64,000 bases of DNA, from the NCBI RefSeq assembly GCF_900105905.1, contig NZ_FNSV01000005.1:6138001-6202000 (forward strand). Reading direction: 5' to 3'. Shown in pieces: positions 8,586-18,741 of this stretch (positions are counted from its first letter, which is position 1; each line of letters begins with the position of its first letter). Below the pieces are notes generated by a model. The model was not told the DNA's origin and searched no databases. It saw only the letters and a list, made by a program, of their open reading frames with translations. The DNA is from Rhodococcus koreensis. GTDB taxonomy: Bacteria; Actinomycetota; Actinomycetes; Mycobacteriales; Mycobacteriaceae. The translations under genes and the position numbers were made by a program.

Positions 8586-9547
8586 CCACCATCGCCGAGA
8601 AACCCACCGCGGACGGCACCGCCGACCGGGTGCGGGAACTGCGGGAGGCCAAGGACGACAGCGTCTCCCGGGCCGAGGGCTGGCGTCGCCGGGGGCCATT
8701 GCTGCCCGCCCTGATCTTCATGATCGTGGTGACGCAGATTCCGTTCCTGTTCACGCTGTACTACTCGACGCAGTCCTGGAACCTGGTGCGGCCCGGTTCC
8801 CGCGAGTTCGTCGGGCTGCAGAACTACGTGGACGTGTTCAAGGACAGCCAGTTCCGTGAGGTCGCGGTCAACACCGTGATCCTGATCGTCGGGACCGTGC
8901 TGATCTCGGTGGTGCTGGGTCTGCTCCTCGCGCTGCTGCTGGACCGAGCGTTCCTGGGCCGTGGCATCGTGCGTACTCTGCTCATCACGCCGTTCCTGGT
9001 GACACCCGTCGCCGGCGCGCTGCTGTGGAAGACGACGATGTTCGACCCGGTGTTCGGCATCGTCAACTTCGTGCTCTCCCCGTTCGGGGTGGGGCAGGTC
9101 GACTGGGTCAGCAAGTTCCCGCTGGCCTCGGTGATGGTCAGCCTGGTGTGGCAGTGGACGCCGTTCATGATGCTGCTGATCCTGGCCGGACTGCAGTCGA
9201 TGCCGCGCGACATCCTCGAGGCGGCCCGGGTGGACGGCGCCAAGCCGTTCGCGATGTTCCGCGAACTGACGCTCCCGCATCTGCGCCGGTTCATCGAACT
9301 CGGTGCCGTCCTGGGTGCGATCTACCTGATCAACACGTTCGACGCCATCTACATGATGACCCAGGGTGGCCCCGGCACCGCCAGTGCCAACCTGCCCTTC
9401 TACATCTATCAGCGCGCATTCCTCGGTTTCGACATCGGGCAGGCCGCCGCGATGGGCGTCATCGTGGTGATCGCGACCATCGTCGTCGCGACCCTGGCGT
9501 TGCGCCTGATTTTCAAGAGCTTTACCGGTAACGAGGAGGCAGCGTAA
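8582..9547 (+). CDS. Polyol ABC transporter permease (MalF-type)
   Basis: This 321-residue inner-membrane permease follows a 35-residue cytoplasmic N-terminus and has about six hydrophobic segments. The binding-protein-dependent EAA loop reads EAARVDGAKPFAMFRELTLP, which docks the ATPase. It starts at ATG 8582 inside the stop of the binding-protein gene and its TAATG junction joins it to the second permease. It forms a heterodimeric channel with that protein for polyol uptake. Confidence 0.9.
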   Translation: MTTIAEKPTADGTADRVRELREAKDDSVSRAEGWRRRGPLLPALIFMIVVTQIPFLFTLYYSTQSWNLVRPGSREFVGLQNYVDVFKDSQFREVAVNTVILIVGTVLISVVLGLLLALLLDRAFLGRGIVRTLLITPFLVTPVAGALLWKTTMFDPVFGIVNFVLSPFGVGQVDWVSKFPLASVMVSLVWQWTPFMMLLILAGLQSMPRDILEAARVDGAKPFAMFRELTLPHLRRFIELGAVLGAIYLINTFDAIYMMTQGGPGTASANLPFYIYQRAFLGFDIGQAAAMGVIVVIATIVVATLALRLIFKSFTGNEEAA

Positions 9548-10425
9548 TGAGTACCGACACTGCGGCGGCGCCGGTGGAGTCCACTTCCACCGCTCCGGAG
9601 ACCAAGCGGGCGCGCAAGCACCGCAAGTTCAGCCCGTGGAGTGTGGTGGCGTGGATCGTGGCGCTCGGCTTCTTCTTCCCGGTGGCGTGGATGGTGCTCA
9701 CCGCGTTCAAGCAGGAGGGCGACGCCTACACGACCCCGCCGAAACTGTTCTTCACCCCCACCCTGGACCAGTTCAAGGCGGTCCTCGACAGCGGCATCGG
9801 CACCGCACTGCTGAATTCGGCGTTCGCGACCGCCATATCGACGATCCTCGTGCTGGTGCTCGGGGTGCCGGCGGCGTTCGCGCTGTCGCTGCGGCCGGTC
9901 CGCAAGACGAAGGACGCCCTGTTCTTCTTCATCAGCACGAAGATGCTCCCGATCGTCGCCGCGATCATCCCGCTGTACGTGATCGTCAACGACATCGGAC
10001 TGCTCGACAACATCTGGGCGCTGATCATCCTGTACACGGCGATGAACGTACCCATCGCGGTGTGGATGATGCGTTCGTTCTTCCTCGAGGTTCCGGGCGA
10101 ACTGCTCGAGGCCGCCAGCATGGACGGCGCGAGCCTGTGGACGTCCGTGCGTGAGGTGATCCTCCCGCTCGTGTCCCCCGGTATCGCGGCGACCGCGCTG
10201 ATCTGCGTGATCTTCTCGTGGAACGAATTCTTCTTCGCCGTCAACCTCACTGCCGTTCAGGCGCAGACCATTCCGGTGTTCCTCGTCGGATTCATCACCG
10301 GTGAGGGCCTGTACTGGGCCCGGCTGTCGGCGGCGGCGACGCTGGCGGCGCTCCCGGTCATCCTGGCTGGTTGGGTCGCGCAGAACAAACTGGTTCGCGG
10401 CCTGTCCTTCGGCGCGATCAAATGA
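9547..10425 (+). CDS. Polyol ABC transporter permease (MalG-type)
   Basis: This 292-residue permease has six predicted membrane segments. The EAA-type loop reads EAASMDGASLWTSVREVILP. The C-terminal segment WVAQNKLVRGLSFGAIK is typical of MalG-like subunits. Its ATG shares a base with the upstream TAA (TAATG), implying coupled, equimolar synthesis with the first permease. The ATPase gene follows 51 bases later with its own ribosome site (GAGGAG). Confidence 0.9.
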   Translation: MSTDTAAAPVESTSTAPETKRARKHRKFSPWSVVAWIVALGFFFPVAWMVLTAFKQEGDAYTTPPKLFFTPTLDQFKAVLDSGIGTALLNSAFATAISTILVLVLGVPAAFALSLRPVRKTKDALFFFISTKMLPIVAAIIPLYVIVNDIGLLDNIWALIILYTAMNVPIAVWMMRSFFLEVPGELLEAASMDGASLWTSVREVILPLVSPGIAATALICVIFSWNEFFFAVNLTAVQAQTIPVFLVGFITGEGLYWARLSAAATLAALPVILAGWVAQNKLVRGLSFGAIK

Positions 10426-10476
10426 TCACCCCGGCAACCACTTCCCCCACCGTTCGTACCCACCTGAGGAGCAATC

Positions 10477-11562
<1,086 letters not shown>

Positions 11563-11578
11563 CGTCGGGTTCCGGATT

Positions 11579-11621
11579 CGCCGTGCGGGCAGGGAAGTAA
11601 GACTCCCGCGCCCGCACGGCG
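11579..11621 (+). terminator. Hairpin terminator of the polyol ABC operon
   Basis: CGCCGTGCGGGC (11579-11590) pairs perfectly with GCCCGCACGGCG (11610-11621), with a further GGGA/TCCC pairing inside the loop. It begins 17 bases after the ATPase stop. The 12-bp GC-rich stem without a T-run fits an actinobacterial intrinsic terminator. Confidence 0.75.
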
Positions 11622-11941
11622 ATGCGCGCTTCGACCTCGAGGGCTACGACTCGCATCTCGACGCACACCTCGGCACAGGCAAAGATGTAATGACCTCGTG
11701 TGAGGAGGACACATGCAGAACTTGCGAAGTTCGCGGCGTCGTCGGCGTGCCCGACCCCCGCGGAAGCGCCCATGCCGACTCCGAGCCGGGCCGGAACCCC
11801 CCAGCGGGGATGCAGTACGTCTCCGACACCACAGGTCGACACTGGTCTTCGAATGCGTAAAGAGGAACCTGCCCTCGTCCGGTAGCGACACCAGGGCAGA
11901 ACCCTGGGATCACCGGCGTACGAACATCCGTAGGAGGAGTT
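11622..11941 (+). other. Gene-free stretch before the acyl-CoA synthetase
   Basis: No convincing gene is seen in these 320 bases; the short frames have arginine-rich, composition-driven translations. It should hold the promoter of the acyl-CoA synthetase. The only firm element is the AGGAGG ribosome site at about 11931-11937, a few bases before the GTG start. No clear operator-like repeat was found. Confidence 0.5.
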
Positions 11942-13494
11942 GTGTTTGTCCCGTTCAGTGTCAACGATTTTCTCGACCGCGCGGAGACCGTGTACGGGGA
12001 CAGGATCGGTGTGGTCGACGAACCTGACCAACCCGCCCCGTCCCAGGGGTCGCTGACCTACGCCGAGATCGCCGACCTGGCCCGCCGCCAAACCGCCAAG
12101 CTCGATGAACTCGGCATCGGCGCCGGTGAGCGGGTCGCGATCGTCAGCCACAACTCCAGCCGGTTGATGACCTCGTTCTTCGGGGTCAGCGGTTCGGGCC
12201 GGGTGCTGGTCCCGGCCAACTTCCGGCTGCGCCCCGACGAGGTCCGTTACATCGTCGAGGACTCCGGTGCCCGCGTCCTCTACGTCGATCCCGAACTCGA
12301 GGACGCGCTCGCGGAGGTCGACTGCGAGCACAAGTTCGTCCTGGGCTCGGACACCGACCTCTACGCCGCTCCCGGGGCGGTGCCGCAGCCGTGGGAGCCG
12401 GACGAGTCGGCCATCGCCACCCTCAACTACACCTCCGGGACCACCGCCCGCCCGAAGGGTGTGGAGATCACCCACCGCAACATCTGGGTCAACGCGGTCA
12501 CGTTCGGGCTGCACGCCGGGATCGGTGACCGGGACGTGTACCTGCACACGCTGCCGATGTTCCATTGCAACGGCTGGGGTCAACCGTTCGCGCTGACCGG
12601 CGTCGGCGCCCGGCACATCGTCCTGCGCAAGGTCGACGGCGCCGAGATCCTGAGGCGGGTCCGCGACCACGGGGTCACGGTGCTCTGTGGGGCGCCGGCG
12701 GTCGCGTCCGCGGTCCTCGAGGCCGCACAGACCTGGGAGGGCGAGATTCCCGGCCGGGACCGGGTGCGGATCATCATGGCCGCTGCGCCGCCGCCCACGA
12801 CGACCGTCGTGCGGGTCGAGGAGGAACTCGGTTGGGAGTTCATCCAGATCTACGGTCTCACCGAAACCTCCCCGCTGCTGACCGTCAACCGCACCCGCGC
12901 TGAATGGGACGACCTCGACCCCGAGGACCGCGCGGCGAAACTGATCCGGGCCGGCGCCCCGGCGCTCGGTGTCCGGCTGCAGATCGAGGAGGGCGAGGAA
13001 GGCGCGGGGGAGGTGCTGGCCCGCTCCAACGTCGTGATGGAGGGCTACTGGAACAAACCGGAGGAGACCGAGAAGGCGCTGGCCGGTGGCTGGTTCCACA
13101 CCGGCGACGGTGGCGTCGTCGGCGACGATGGGTATCTGACCATCGCCGACCGGAAGAAGGACGTGATCATCACCGGCGGTGAGAACGTGTCTTCGATCGA
13201 GGTCGAGGACTGCCTGTTTTCCCACCCGGCCGTGTCCGAGGTGGCCGTGATCGCGGTGCCGAGCGAGAAGTGGGGAGAGACGATCAAGCCCTGGTGGTCC
13301 TGACCCCCGGCACACCGTCCGACAGCGGCACGGAGGCGGAGTTGATCGGCTGGTGCAAGCAGCATCTGGCCGGGTATAAGGCGCCGACCTCGGTGGAGTT
13401 CCGCAGTGAGCTGGCCCGCACCGCCACCGGCAAGCTGCAGAAGTTCAAACTGCGCTCCCCGTATTGGGACGGACACGCACGTCAGGTCAACTGA
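11942..13494 (+). pseudogene. AMP-forming acyl-CoA synthetase with a late frameshift
   Basis: This is an adenylate-forming acyl-CoA ligase of about 517 residues if read through. The first frame, GTG 11942 to TGA 13303, contains the P-loop YTSGTTARPKG, QIYGLTETSP and the hinge region DRKKDVIITGGENVSS. After EKWGETIK the frame breaks near 13288: observed PWWS-stop, while the next frame continues ALVVLTPGTPSDSG to the end at 13494. One missing G restores the family sequence. The catalytic lysine segment TATGKLQKF lies after the break, so the truncated product would lack adenylation activity. An excellent AGGAGG ribosome site precedes the start. Sequencing error or recent inactivation are both possible. 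Confidence 0.82.
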
Positions 13495-13714
13495 CATCGA
13501 GTTTTCAGTGTGGAACGTACCGGCCGTGCAGGTCGATACGTCTCAATTCCTGGGTGGAGGCGCCGCTGCGGTGGCGGACGATGGATGTCATCGAGGGCGG
13601 AGTTCTCCTGCCCCGCCCCACCGAGGGCACATCAGACCCCAGCCGGCCCCACGTCAGGCCGGCCAGTGGGCCAGCACGCGCTGCTCGAGCTCTTCCGGAT
13701 AGCCCTGCTCGAAC

Positions 13715-13853
13715 GAGGAGTTGGCTTGTCACCCGCACGACGACCGACGGCAAGCAGGTGAGCGCGCGCGGATGCGACCACTGGGAGTTCCGGGACGACA
13801 AGATCGTCCGCAAGGACTCCTACTGCGCCGATGTCCAATACGCCCCCGCCTAG
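13715..13853 (+). pseudogene. Remnant of an NTF2-like (SnoaL-type) protein
   Basis: The frame ending at TAG 13851-13853 encodes a C-terminal segment with RGCDHWEFRDDKIVRKDSY, the conserved strand pair of nuclear-transport-factor-2-like small enzymes and accessory proteins. Upstream, the same frame has low-complexity translation with no recognisable N-terminus, and the expected WKI ending is lost. It looks like the decayed tail of a gene once adjacent to the acyl-CoA synthetase. Confidence 0.5.
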
Positions 13854-14111
13854 GACGGCAGCCGGGCTGCGCGGACTACCCCGTGTCCGTCGGCCACTGC
13901 CCTCGATTCTCGCTCAGCCGCACAGCCGAATCGACTTCCTGTGCGGCTGGGCGTCCCACTGGGTGGGGCGAGCCCGGTCGAAACCGGGCAGCGGGTACGG
14001 TGAGAGAAGATAAAGTATAGTTATGATGTTTAAGCGTGGGGTGGAGCCTCGGCGGACGCACCCTCCGGCTTCGTCAGACTCTCATCCGTCCTGAAGTGCG
14101 TTGGCGGGGAT
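13854..14111 (+). promoter_or_regulatory. Promoter region of the GntR-Cache pair
   Basis: This is a 258-base gap with no gene. It contains an AT-rich island at about 14008-14034 (AAGATAAAGTATAGTTATG) that stands out in GC-rich DNA and could supply the -10 region. It leads into GGCGGGGA just before ATG 14112. Confidence 0.4.
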
Positions 14112-14858
14112 ATGAATTCTGTGGAGAAAGACGTCTTCTCTGTCGATCTCGGTCGAGTGCGGGACGACTCCGTCTCGAAGTTGGTCGACGGCGTCGTCCA
14201 TCAACTGGAGATGACGATCGCGGTCGGCCTGCTGGCCGGCGGGGAACGGCTACCCACCGAGGCCGAGTTGGCCGCCAAACTGCAGGTTTCGACGGTGACG
14301 TTGCGGCAGGCTCTGACCGTACTGAGGGACCGCGGTCTGATCGAAACCCGGCGAGGCCGGGGCGGGGGGAGCTACGTCCGCGACTTCGGCACCGCCGACC
14401 GCGAACGGGCGGACGCGCAACTTCGCACGACGAGTGCGGAGAAGTTGCGGGACCTCGGGGACTTGGTGGGGGCATTGACCGGCGCGGCAACCCGCCTTGC
14501 GGCCCTGCGCGCCTTGCCCGAGGACGTCGACCGGCTGGAGGATCTCGCACGGAATTTTGCCGAGGCCACTCGTGCGGACGTTCGACGCCGCGCGGACAGC
14601 CGCTTCCACATCGAACTCGGCGCCGCGGCGCAGTCGTCGCATCTGACGACGTTGATCGTCCAGGCGCAGGCCCAGGTGGCCCCGCTGCTGTGGGACACGG
14701 ACGCGCTGGATCCGCACGATGCGATCCGCGAGCACAGTTTGATCGTGGAGGCCATCCGCAATCGTGATCCCGACGCCGCGCACCGCCATGCGCTGGAGCA
14801 TTGTGCACGAGAAACCCGCGTTCTGGTCGATCGTCACCTCGCGTTGGCGGCGACGTGA
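14112..14858 (+). CDS. GntR-family (FadR/FCD type) transcriptional regulator
   Basis: This 248-residue regulator has an N-terminal winged helix: GERLPTEAELAAKLQVS, then VTLRQALTVLRDRGLIETRRGRGGGSYV. A helical C-terminal FCD effector domain follows (about 100-235), with the metal-binding pattern DSRFHIEL and a late RHALEHC histidine. Its stop overlaps the GTG start of the Cache protein by GTGA, so the two are coupled. The amine oxidase and an MFS carrier follow downstream; this pair is their likely regulator. Confidence 0.88.
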   Translation: MNSVEKDVFSVDLGRVRDDSVSKLVDGVVHQLEMTIAVGLLAGGERLPTEAELAAKLQVSTVTLRQALTVLRDRGLIETRRGRGGGSYVRDFGTADRERADAQLRTTSAEKLRDLGDLVGALTGAATRLAALRALPEDVDRLEDLARNFAEATRADVRRRADSRFHIELGAAAQSSHLTTLIVQAQAQVAPLLWDTDALDPHDAIREHSLIVEAIRNRDPDAAHRHALEHCARETRVLVDRHLALAAT

Positions 14859-15610
14859 AGAACGAGGACGGCCGCCGGCCCGCGCAGCTTCCGGATTTGG
14901 ATCGGCTGACCGCAGAGATCACCGACTATCTGCGCGTGACGCTGGACAGTCTCACTCGTGTGCGTGCCGACATGCGCGAGTTGCTCGATCGCGTCGAGCG
15001 GGACGGGCGTCGACCCGCCCGCTCCGATCTCGGCGGAATCCGCGAGAGTCTGCAGGCGTGTCTGCGGAACCCCGAGTGCGCGGTGGATCGCATCGGCGTG
15101 GCCACCGCCGTGGACTATCTGATGGACAGCCCGTACTGGATGGAGTGGTGGGGCTACGACGACCACGGGGATCTCGAGTTCATCGGCCACAGCGTCAACC
15201 CCGGACAGGTCTCCTTCTACGACTACTCCAGCCGGGGCTGGTTCTCCATTCCTCAGACCTGCGGTACTCCGGCCATCATCGGACCGTATGTCGACTTCGG
15301 CGGTATCGACTCCTACAGCTACACGGTCACGATCTCGGTGCCGGTCATCACTGAGGGTGGTTTCGCCGGCGTCGCGGGTGCCGATGTTCTGGCGCATCGG
15401 TTCGAGCGCTTCCTGTTCACGGGGGACCGGGACCGAAGTCCCGTCGTTCTGGTGAATGCGGACTTGCGCGTCATCGCCTCCACGACGTCCGGATACCTAC
15501 CCGGGGACCTTCTGCAACCGGACGACGTCACGTCGTGGTCCACGTCGGAACTGGCCGCGGACCTCTTCCCGAACGGCAGAAGCTGGCAGTTGGTGTCGCC
15601 TCTGCCCTGA
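14855..15610 (+). CDS. Soluble Cache-domain sensor protein
   Basis: This 251-residue protein has one Cache/PDC-like sensory domain (about residues 60-190) after a helical N-terminus. It has no transmembrane segment or signal peptide, so it should be cytoplasmic, unlike most Cache sensors. The residues Y122, R127, W129, F130, Y145, D147 and D177 have the spacing of the amino-acid-binding motif described for dCache_1 chemoreceptors (Y-x4-R-x-W-Y, then Y-x-D 15 residues later, then a distal D). GTG 14855 is chosen because it overlaps the GntR stop (GTGA). It probably binds an amine or amino acid and modulates its GntR partner. The function is inferred; no output domain is present. Confidence 0.75.
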   Translation: MKNEDGRRPAQLPDLDRLTAEITDYLRVTLDSLTRVRADMRELLDRVERDGRRPARSDLGGIRESLQACLRNPECAVDRIGVATAVDYLMDSPYWMEWWGYDDHGDLEFIGHSVNPGQVSFYDYSSRGWFSIPQTCGTPAIIGPYVDFGGIDSYSYTVTISVPVITEGGFAGVAGADVLAHRFERFLFTGDRDRSPVVLVNADLRVIASTTSGYLPGDLLQPDDVTSWSTSELAADLFPNGRSWQLVSPLP

Positions 15611-15931
15611 TCCCGGGGCCTCGGATCCGCGGTTACCCGTGTCCGGTAGCCCCTGACCTGGCACTTCGCGCTAGAACTTTAAAAAGTGAAAATATCTTCT
15701 ATTGCTTATAGACTCTCCTTGTGCCACGATGATGTGGCGGGTGTCACAACTCCTGCGGCGCGCGGGACTACCGCCGGCGGTGGGAGCGAGCCTGGGCAAT
15801 CGCCAAAGACGTTGTGACGCATGCAGCTTTGTGGACGTCCGCCGCCGTTGTCGGATTCCCAACTTCGAGGTCGAGCAAGTTGGCCTTCGCTGCAGCAGTC
15901 AACTTCACTACTTCGGTTTCAGGAGACATGC
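15611..15931 (+). promoter_or_regulatory. Promoter region of the amine oxidase
   Basis: This is a 321-base gap without a credible gene. An AT-rich segment at about 15671-15715 contains the inverted repeat ACTTT-AA-AAAGT (15676-15687), followed by AAAATATCTTC and CTTATAGACT. These could hold promoter elements or an operator for the upstream GntR. AGGAGA at 15921-15926 is the ribosome site of the oxidase. Confidence 0.45.
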
Positions 15932-17263
15932 ATGTACGACGTGATCGTCGTTGGTGGCGGTACAGCGGGAGTGGCCACGGCCTACTTTCTTCGAGACCTG
16001 AAATTGGATATCTGCGTGCTCGAGGCAACCGGTGAAGTGGGAGGAAGGTCGAACACGGTAGATCTCGCGGGGGCGAGTGCGAACTCCGGTGCACTGTTCA
16101 TCTACAGGAACACCCGGACCGAAGAACTTGCCACCGAACTCGCGCTGGACGTCGTACCGTTCGAACCCGCGACGTACGGAATCCATGTCAACGGCAAGAC
16201 GATCGTCGCCGAGACCAACGAAGACCTCGTCGCACGTCTGGATCTGACCGACTCCGAAAAGGCGGAGTTGAGCGAATTTTTCGACAGTGCCCTGCTCGAA
16301 TACAACGAGCACACGAGCAACGGCGTGCTGGACCAGGACGATCAGGGTCTGGCTACCGAGACGATCGCCGACCGGCTCAGCGGACTGCAACCCGGCGTAC
16401 GTCAGATCATCGACGCCGCTCTGCGCGGCGGGGCTGTCGGAGACCCGGCCAAGCTGTCGGCGAAGTACGCCCTCCGCTACTTCGCGAGCTACCTCGCGCG
16501 AGAGAAGCGCAACCGATCCTTCGCGCTCGGCGGCATGCAGGCCATCCCCAGGGCGATGCACGGCCACCTGCCTGCGGACACCGTTCGGTTCGACACCGTG
16601 GTCACCGGTGTCGCCTTCAAGGACGAGCAGGACGCTTACGAGGTAAGCTTCACCGGCCCGGAGGGAGTGGGAACACTCCTGACCCGTCATGTCGTATCGA
16701 CGCTGCCCGCCCCCCTGGTTCCCACCGTCTTCGGTGATCTACCGACATGGAAGACCGACGCGCTCAGCAGCTTCGACACTCCCGGCAGCACCACGCTCAA
16801 TATCGTCGCCGACATCGAAGGCCTGTCCGGCATCGAAGACTGGGCGTTCATCGTGACCGCCGGAATGCCGTTCGACGCGATCATCAACCCGACCCCGGGC
16901 CGGGTAGGACCCAACTGGGCCGCGGGCAGAGTGCAATTCACCTGCTACGGGAATTCCACCGGGTTCCAGCCGGGGTTCGCCGAAGACGAGGCCCGTGTCG
17001 CCGACTGGGTGGAGAGCTTCTTGACCGTTGCGCCGCAGCTCAGGGGAAGGATCACCGGTGTTCACGCACGCACCTGGGAGCACTGCTTTGCGCTACTCGG
17101 CCCCGATCGTGCCGCGAATCTGGCCGAACTCCAGCGATCGGTGGGTTCGATCCACTTCGCCGGGGACTACACGTCCGAGACCGCGGGGACCCACGGGGCG
17201 TACACGGAAGCAGAACGTGTCGCTTCCCTGATCCGGGCCTCCGTTGCCTCCTCGAACAATTGA
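15932..17263 (+). CDS. Flavin-containing amine oxidase
   Basis: This 443-residue FAD enzyme oxidises a primary or secondary amine to the imine/aldehyde with release of H2O2 and ammonia. The N-terminal dinucleotide fold reads VIVVGGGTAGVATAYFL, followed by the second glycine motif EATGEVGGRSNT. The C-terminal FAD segment is HFAGDYTSETAGTHGAY. It is somewhat shorter than plant and bacterial monoamine or putrescine oxidases but collinear. ATG 15932 sits 6 bases after AGGAGA. An MFS carrier follows after 58 bases, and an aminoaldehyde-type dehydrogenase lies further along, so putrescine-like or aromatic amine use is plausible. A related FAD desaturase cannot be excluded. Confidence 0.8.
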   Translation: MYDVIVVGGGTAGVATAYFLRDLKLDICVLEATGEVGGRSNTVDLAGASANSGALFIYRNTRTEELATELALDVVPFEPATYGIHVNGKTIVAETNEDLVARLDLTDSEKAELSEFFDSALLEYNEHTSNGVLDQDDQGLATETIADRLSGLQPGVRQIIDAALRGGAVGDPAKLSAKYALRYFASYLAREKRNRSFALGGMQAIPRAMHGHLPADTVRFDTVVTGVAFKDEQDAYEVSFTGPEGVGTLLTRHVVSTLPAPLVPTVFGDLPTWKTDALSSFDTPGSTTLNIVADIEGLSGIEDWAFIVTAGMPFDAIINPTPGRVGPNWAAGRVQFTCYGNSTGFQPGFAEDEARVADWVESFLTVAPQLRGRITGVHARTWEHCFALLGPDRAANLAELQRSVGSIHFAGDYTSETAGTHGAYTEAERVASLIRASVASSNN

Positions 17264-17321
17264 CCGACGCTCGCCGGCCCGACACCGACTTCAGAACACC
17301 ATCACTGACGAGGAGCTCGTT

Positions 17322-18671
17322 ATGACGACGATCAACCCTTTGGACGATGCGCCACTGTCCAGATTCCACAAGAAGCTAGCGCTGTTCTCCTCGGGCGGAC
17401 CGTTTCTCGACGGCTACGTCTTGTCGATCATCGGTGTCGCGATGGTGCAGTTCGCGGATCAGTGGAGCCTGTCGTCCGTCGAACAGGGCCTGGTCGGTGC
17501 CTCGTCGCTGATCGGAATCCTGCTGGGCGCCTATGCCGGTGGATGGCTGACCGACAAGTTCGGACGTGAGATTCTGTTCACGATCGACCTGGTCGCCATC
17601 ATCGTGTTCTCCGTGGCTCAATTCTTCGTCCAAGACGTCGTGTGGCTGATCATTCTGCGCCTGCTGATCGGTATGGCCGTAGGTGCGGACTATCCGATCG
17701 CCACCTCCCTGCTGACCGAATTCACGCCGCGCAAGTACCGGGGTCCGTTCCTCGGCGCGTTCGTCGCGATGTGGTTCGTCGGCGCCGCAGCTGCGTACGT
17801 CGTCGGAGAATTCCTGGCACGAACCGGACACGAAGACGCATGGCGTTGGATGCTGGCCAGCGCCGCAGTGCCTGCGACTCTGATCGTCCTCGCCCGGGTC
17901 GGAACACCCGAGTCCCCCCGCTGGCTGGCGAACAAGGGAAAGATCGACGAAGCGAACGAAGTGATGCGGAAGGTCTACGGACCCACCGTCAGCATCGCAG
18001 ACCTCCCGAGGGAAGACGGCACCGTCAGCGTCAAGGATCTCCTGCGATCGGGATACGGAAAGCGGATGGCCTTCATCACGCTGTTCTGGACCTGCTCGAT
18101 CGTGCCGCTGTTCGCCGTCTACGCGTTCGCACCCGCCATCCTCGGGGCACTGAAGCTCGAAGGCGATGCAGCACACTTCGGGTCGGCCGTGATCACGATC
18201 CTGTTCCTGGTCGGATGCGTCGTCGCGCTGCTTCTGGTGAATCGGATGGGCCGGCGACCCCTCCTCATCCACAGCTTCCTGTGGTCCGGACTCGCTCTCC
18301 TGATCCTCGGACTGTTCCCCGAAGCACCGAGCGTGATCATCATGGCGCTGTTCGCGATCTACGCGGTGGTCATCGGCGGCAGTCAGATCCTGCAGTGGGT
18401 CTACCCGAACGAGCTGTTTCCCACTGAGATCCGGGGTTCCGCGGTAGGAATGGCCTCCTCGCTCAGTCGCATCGGCGCCGCGGTCGGCACGTTCCTGGTG
18501 CCGCTGTCGCTCAGCGGTATCGGCATCGGCCCCACGATGCTCATCGCGGCCGCCATCACCCTCCTCGGCGCGGTCTTGTCACAGGTCATGGCACCGGAGA
18601 CCCGCGGAATGGCACTGACGGAAAGCGCCGCACTGAGCACCACCACACGCACGACGCTACCTACCGCCTGA
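17322..18671 (+). CDS. MFS transporter (sugar-porter/metabolite:H+ symporter-like), copy 1
   Basis: This 449-residue major-facilitator carrier has 12 predicted helices. Hallmarks are GGWLTDKFGRE between helices 2 and 3, the RLLIGMAVGADYPIATSL segment, PESPRWL before the central loop and the mirror GRRPLL motif. The N-terminus MTTINPLDDAPLSRFHKK is nearly the same as in the carrier at 26037-27401, and the two are clear paralogues. It directly follows the amine oxidase gene, suggesting uptake of its substrate or a co-degraded compound. AGGAGC precedes ATG 17322. Substrate unknown. Confidence 0.85.
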   Translation: MTTINPLDDAPLSRFHKKLALFSSGGPFLDGYVLSIIGVAMVQFADQWSLSSVEQGLVGASSLIGILLGAYAGGWLTDKFGREILFTIDLVAIIVFSVAQFFVQDVVWLIILRLLIGMAVGADYPIATSLLTEFTPRKYRGPFLGAFVAMWFVGAAAAYVVGEFLARTGHEDAWRWMLASAAVPATLIVLARVGTPESPRWLANKGKIDEANEVMRKVYGPTVSIADLPREDGTVSVKDLLRSGYGKRMAFITLFWTCSIVPLFAVYAFAPAILGALKLEGDAAHFGSAVITILFLVGCVVALLLVNRMGRRPLLIHSFLWSGLALLILGLFPEAPSVIIMALFAIYAVVIGGSQILQWVYPNELFPTEIRGSAVGMASSLSRIGAAVGTFLVPLSLSGIGIGPTMLIAAAITLLGAVLSQVMAPETRGMALTESAALSTTTRTTLPTA

Positions 18672-18701
18672 CTCCCAGCCGGCAGGGCAGAGACGATTCG
18701 C

Positions 18702-18736
18702 AGGTACCCGGGCGCTCACCGAGCGTCCGGGTACCT
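18702..18736. terminator. Hairpin between convergent MFS and PucR genes
   Basis: AGGTACCCGG (18702-18711) pairs with CCGGGTACCT (18727-18736), and GCGCT/AGCGT extends it partly. It lies between the carrier stop (18671) and the PucR stop (18742) and can serve both strands. Confidence 0.7.
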
Positions 18737-18741
18737 CACGG

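Noticed and set aside
11644..12027. Small open frames in the gap before the acyl-CoA synthetase
   Set aside because: Arginine-rich translations with no ribosome site, no motif and overlap with the real gene start.
15821..15931. 37-residue N-terminal extension of the amine oxidase
   Set aside because: It lacks a ribosome site and family similarity, whereas ATG 15932 has AGGAGA upstream and begins the FAD-binding fold directly.
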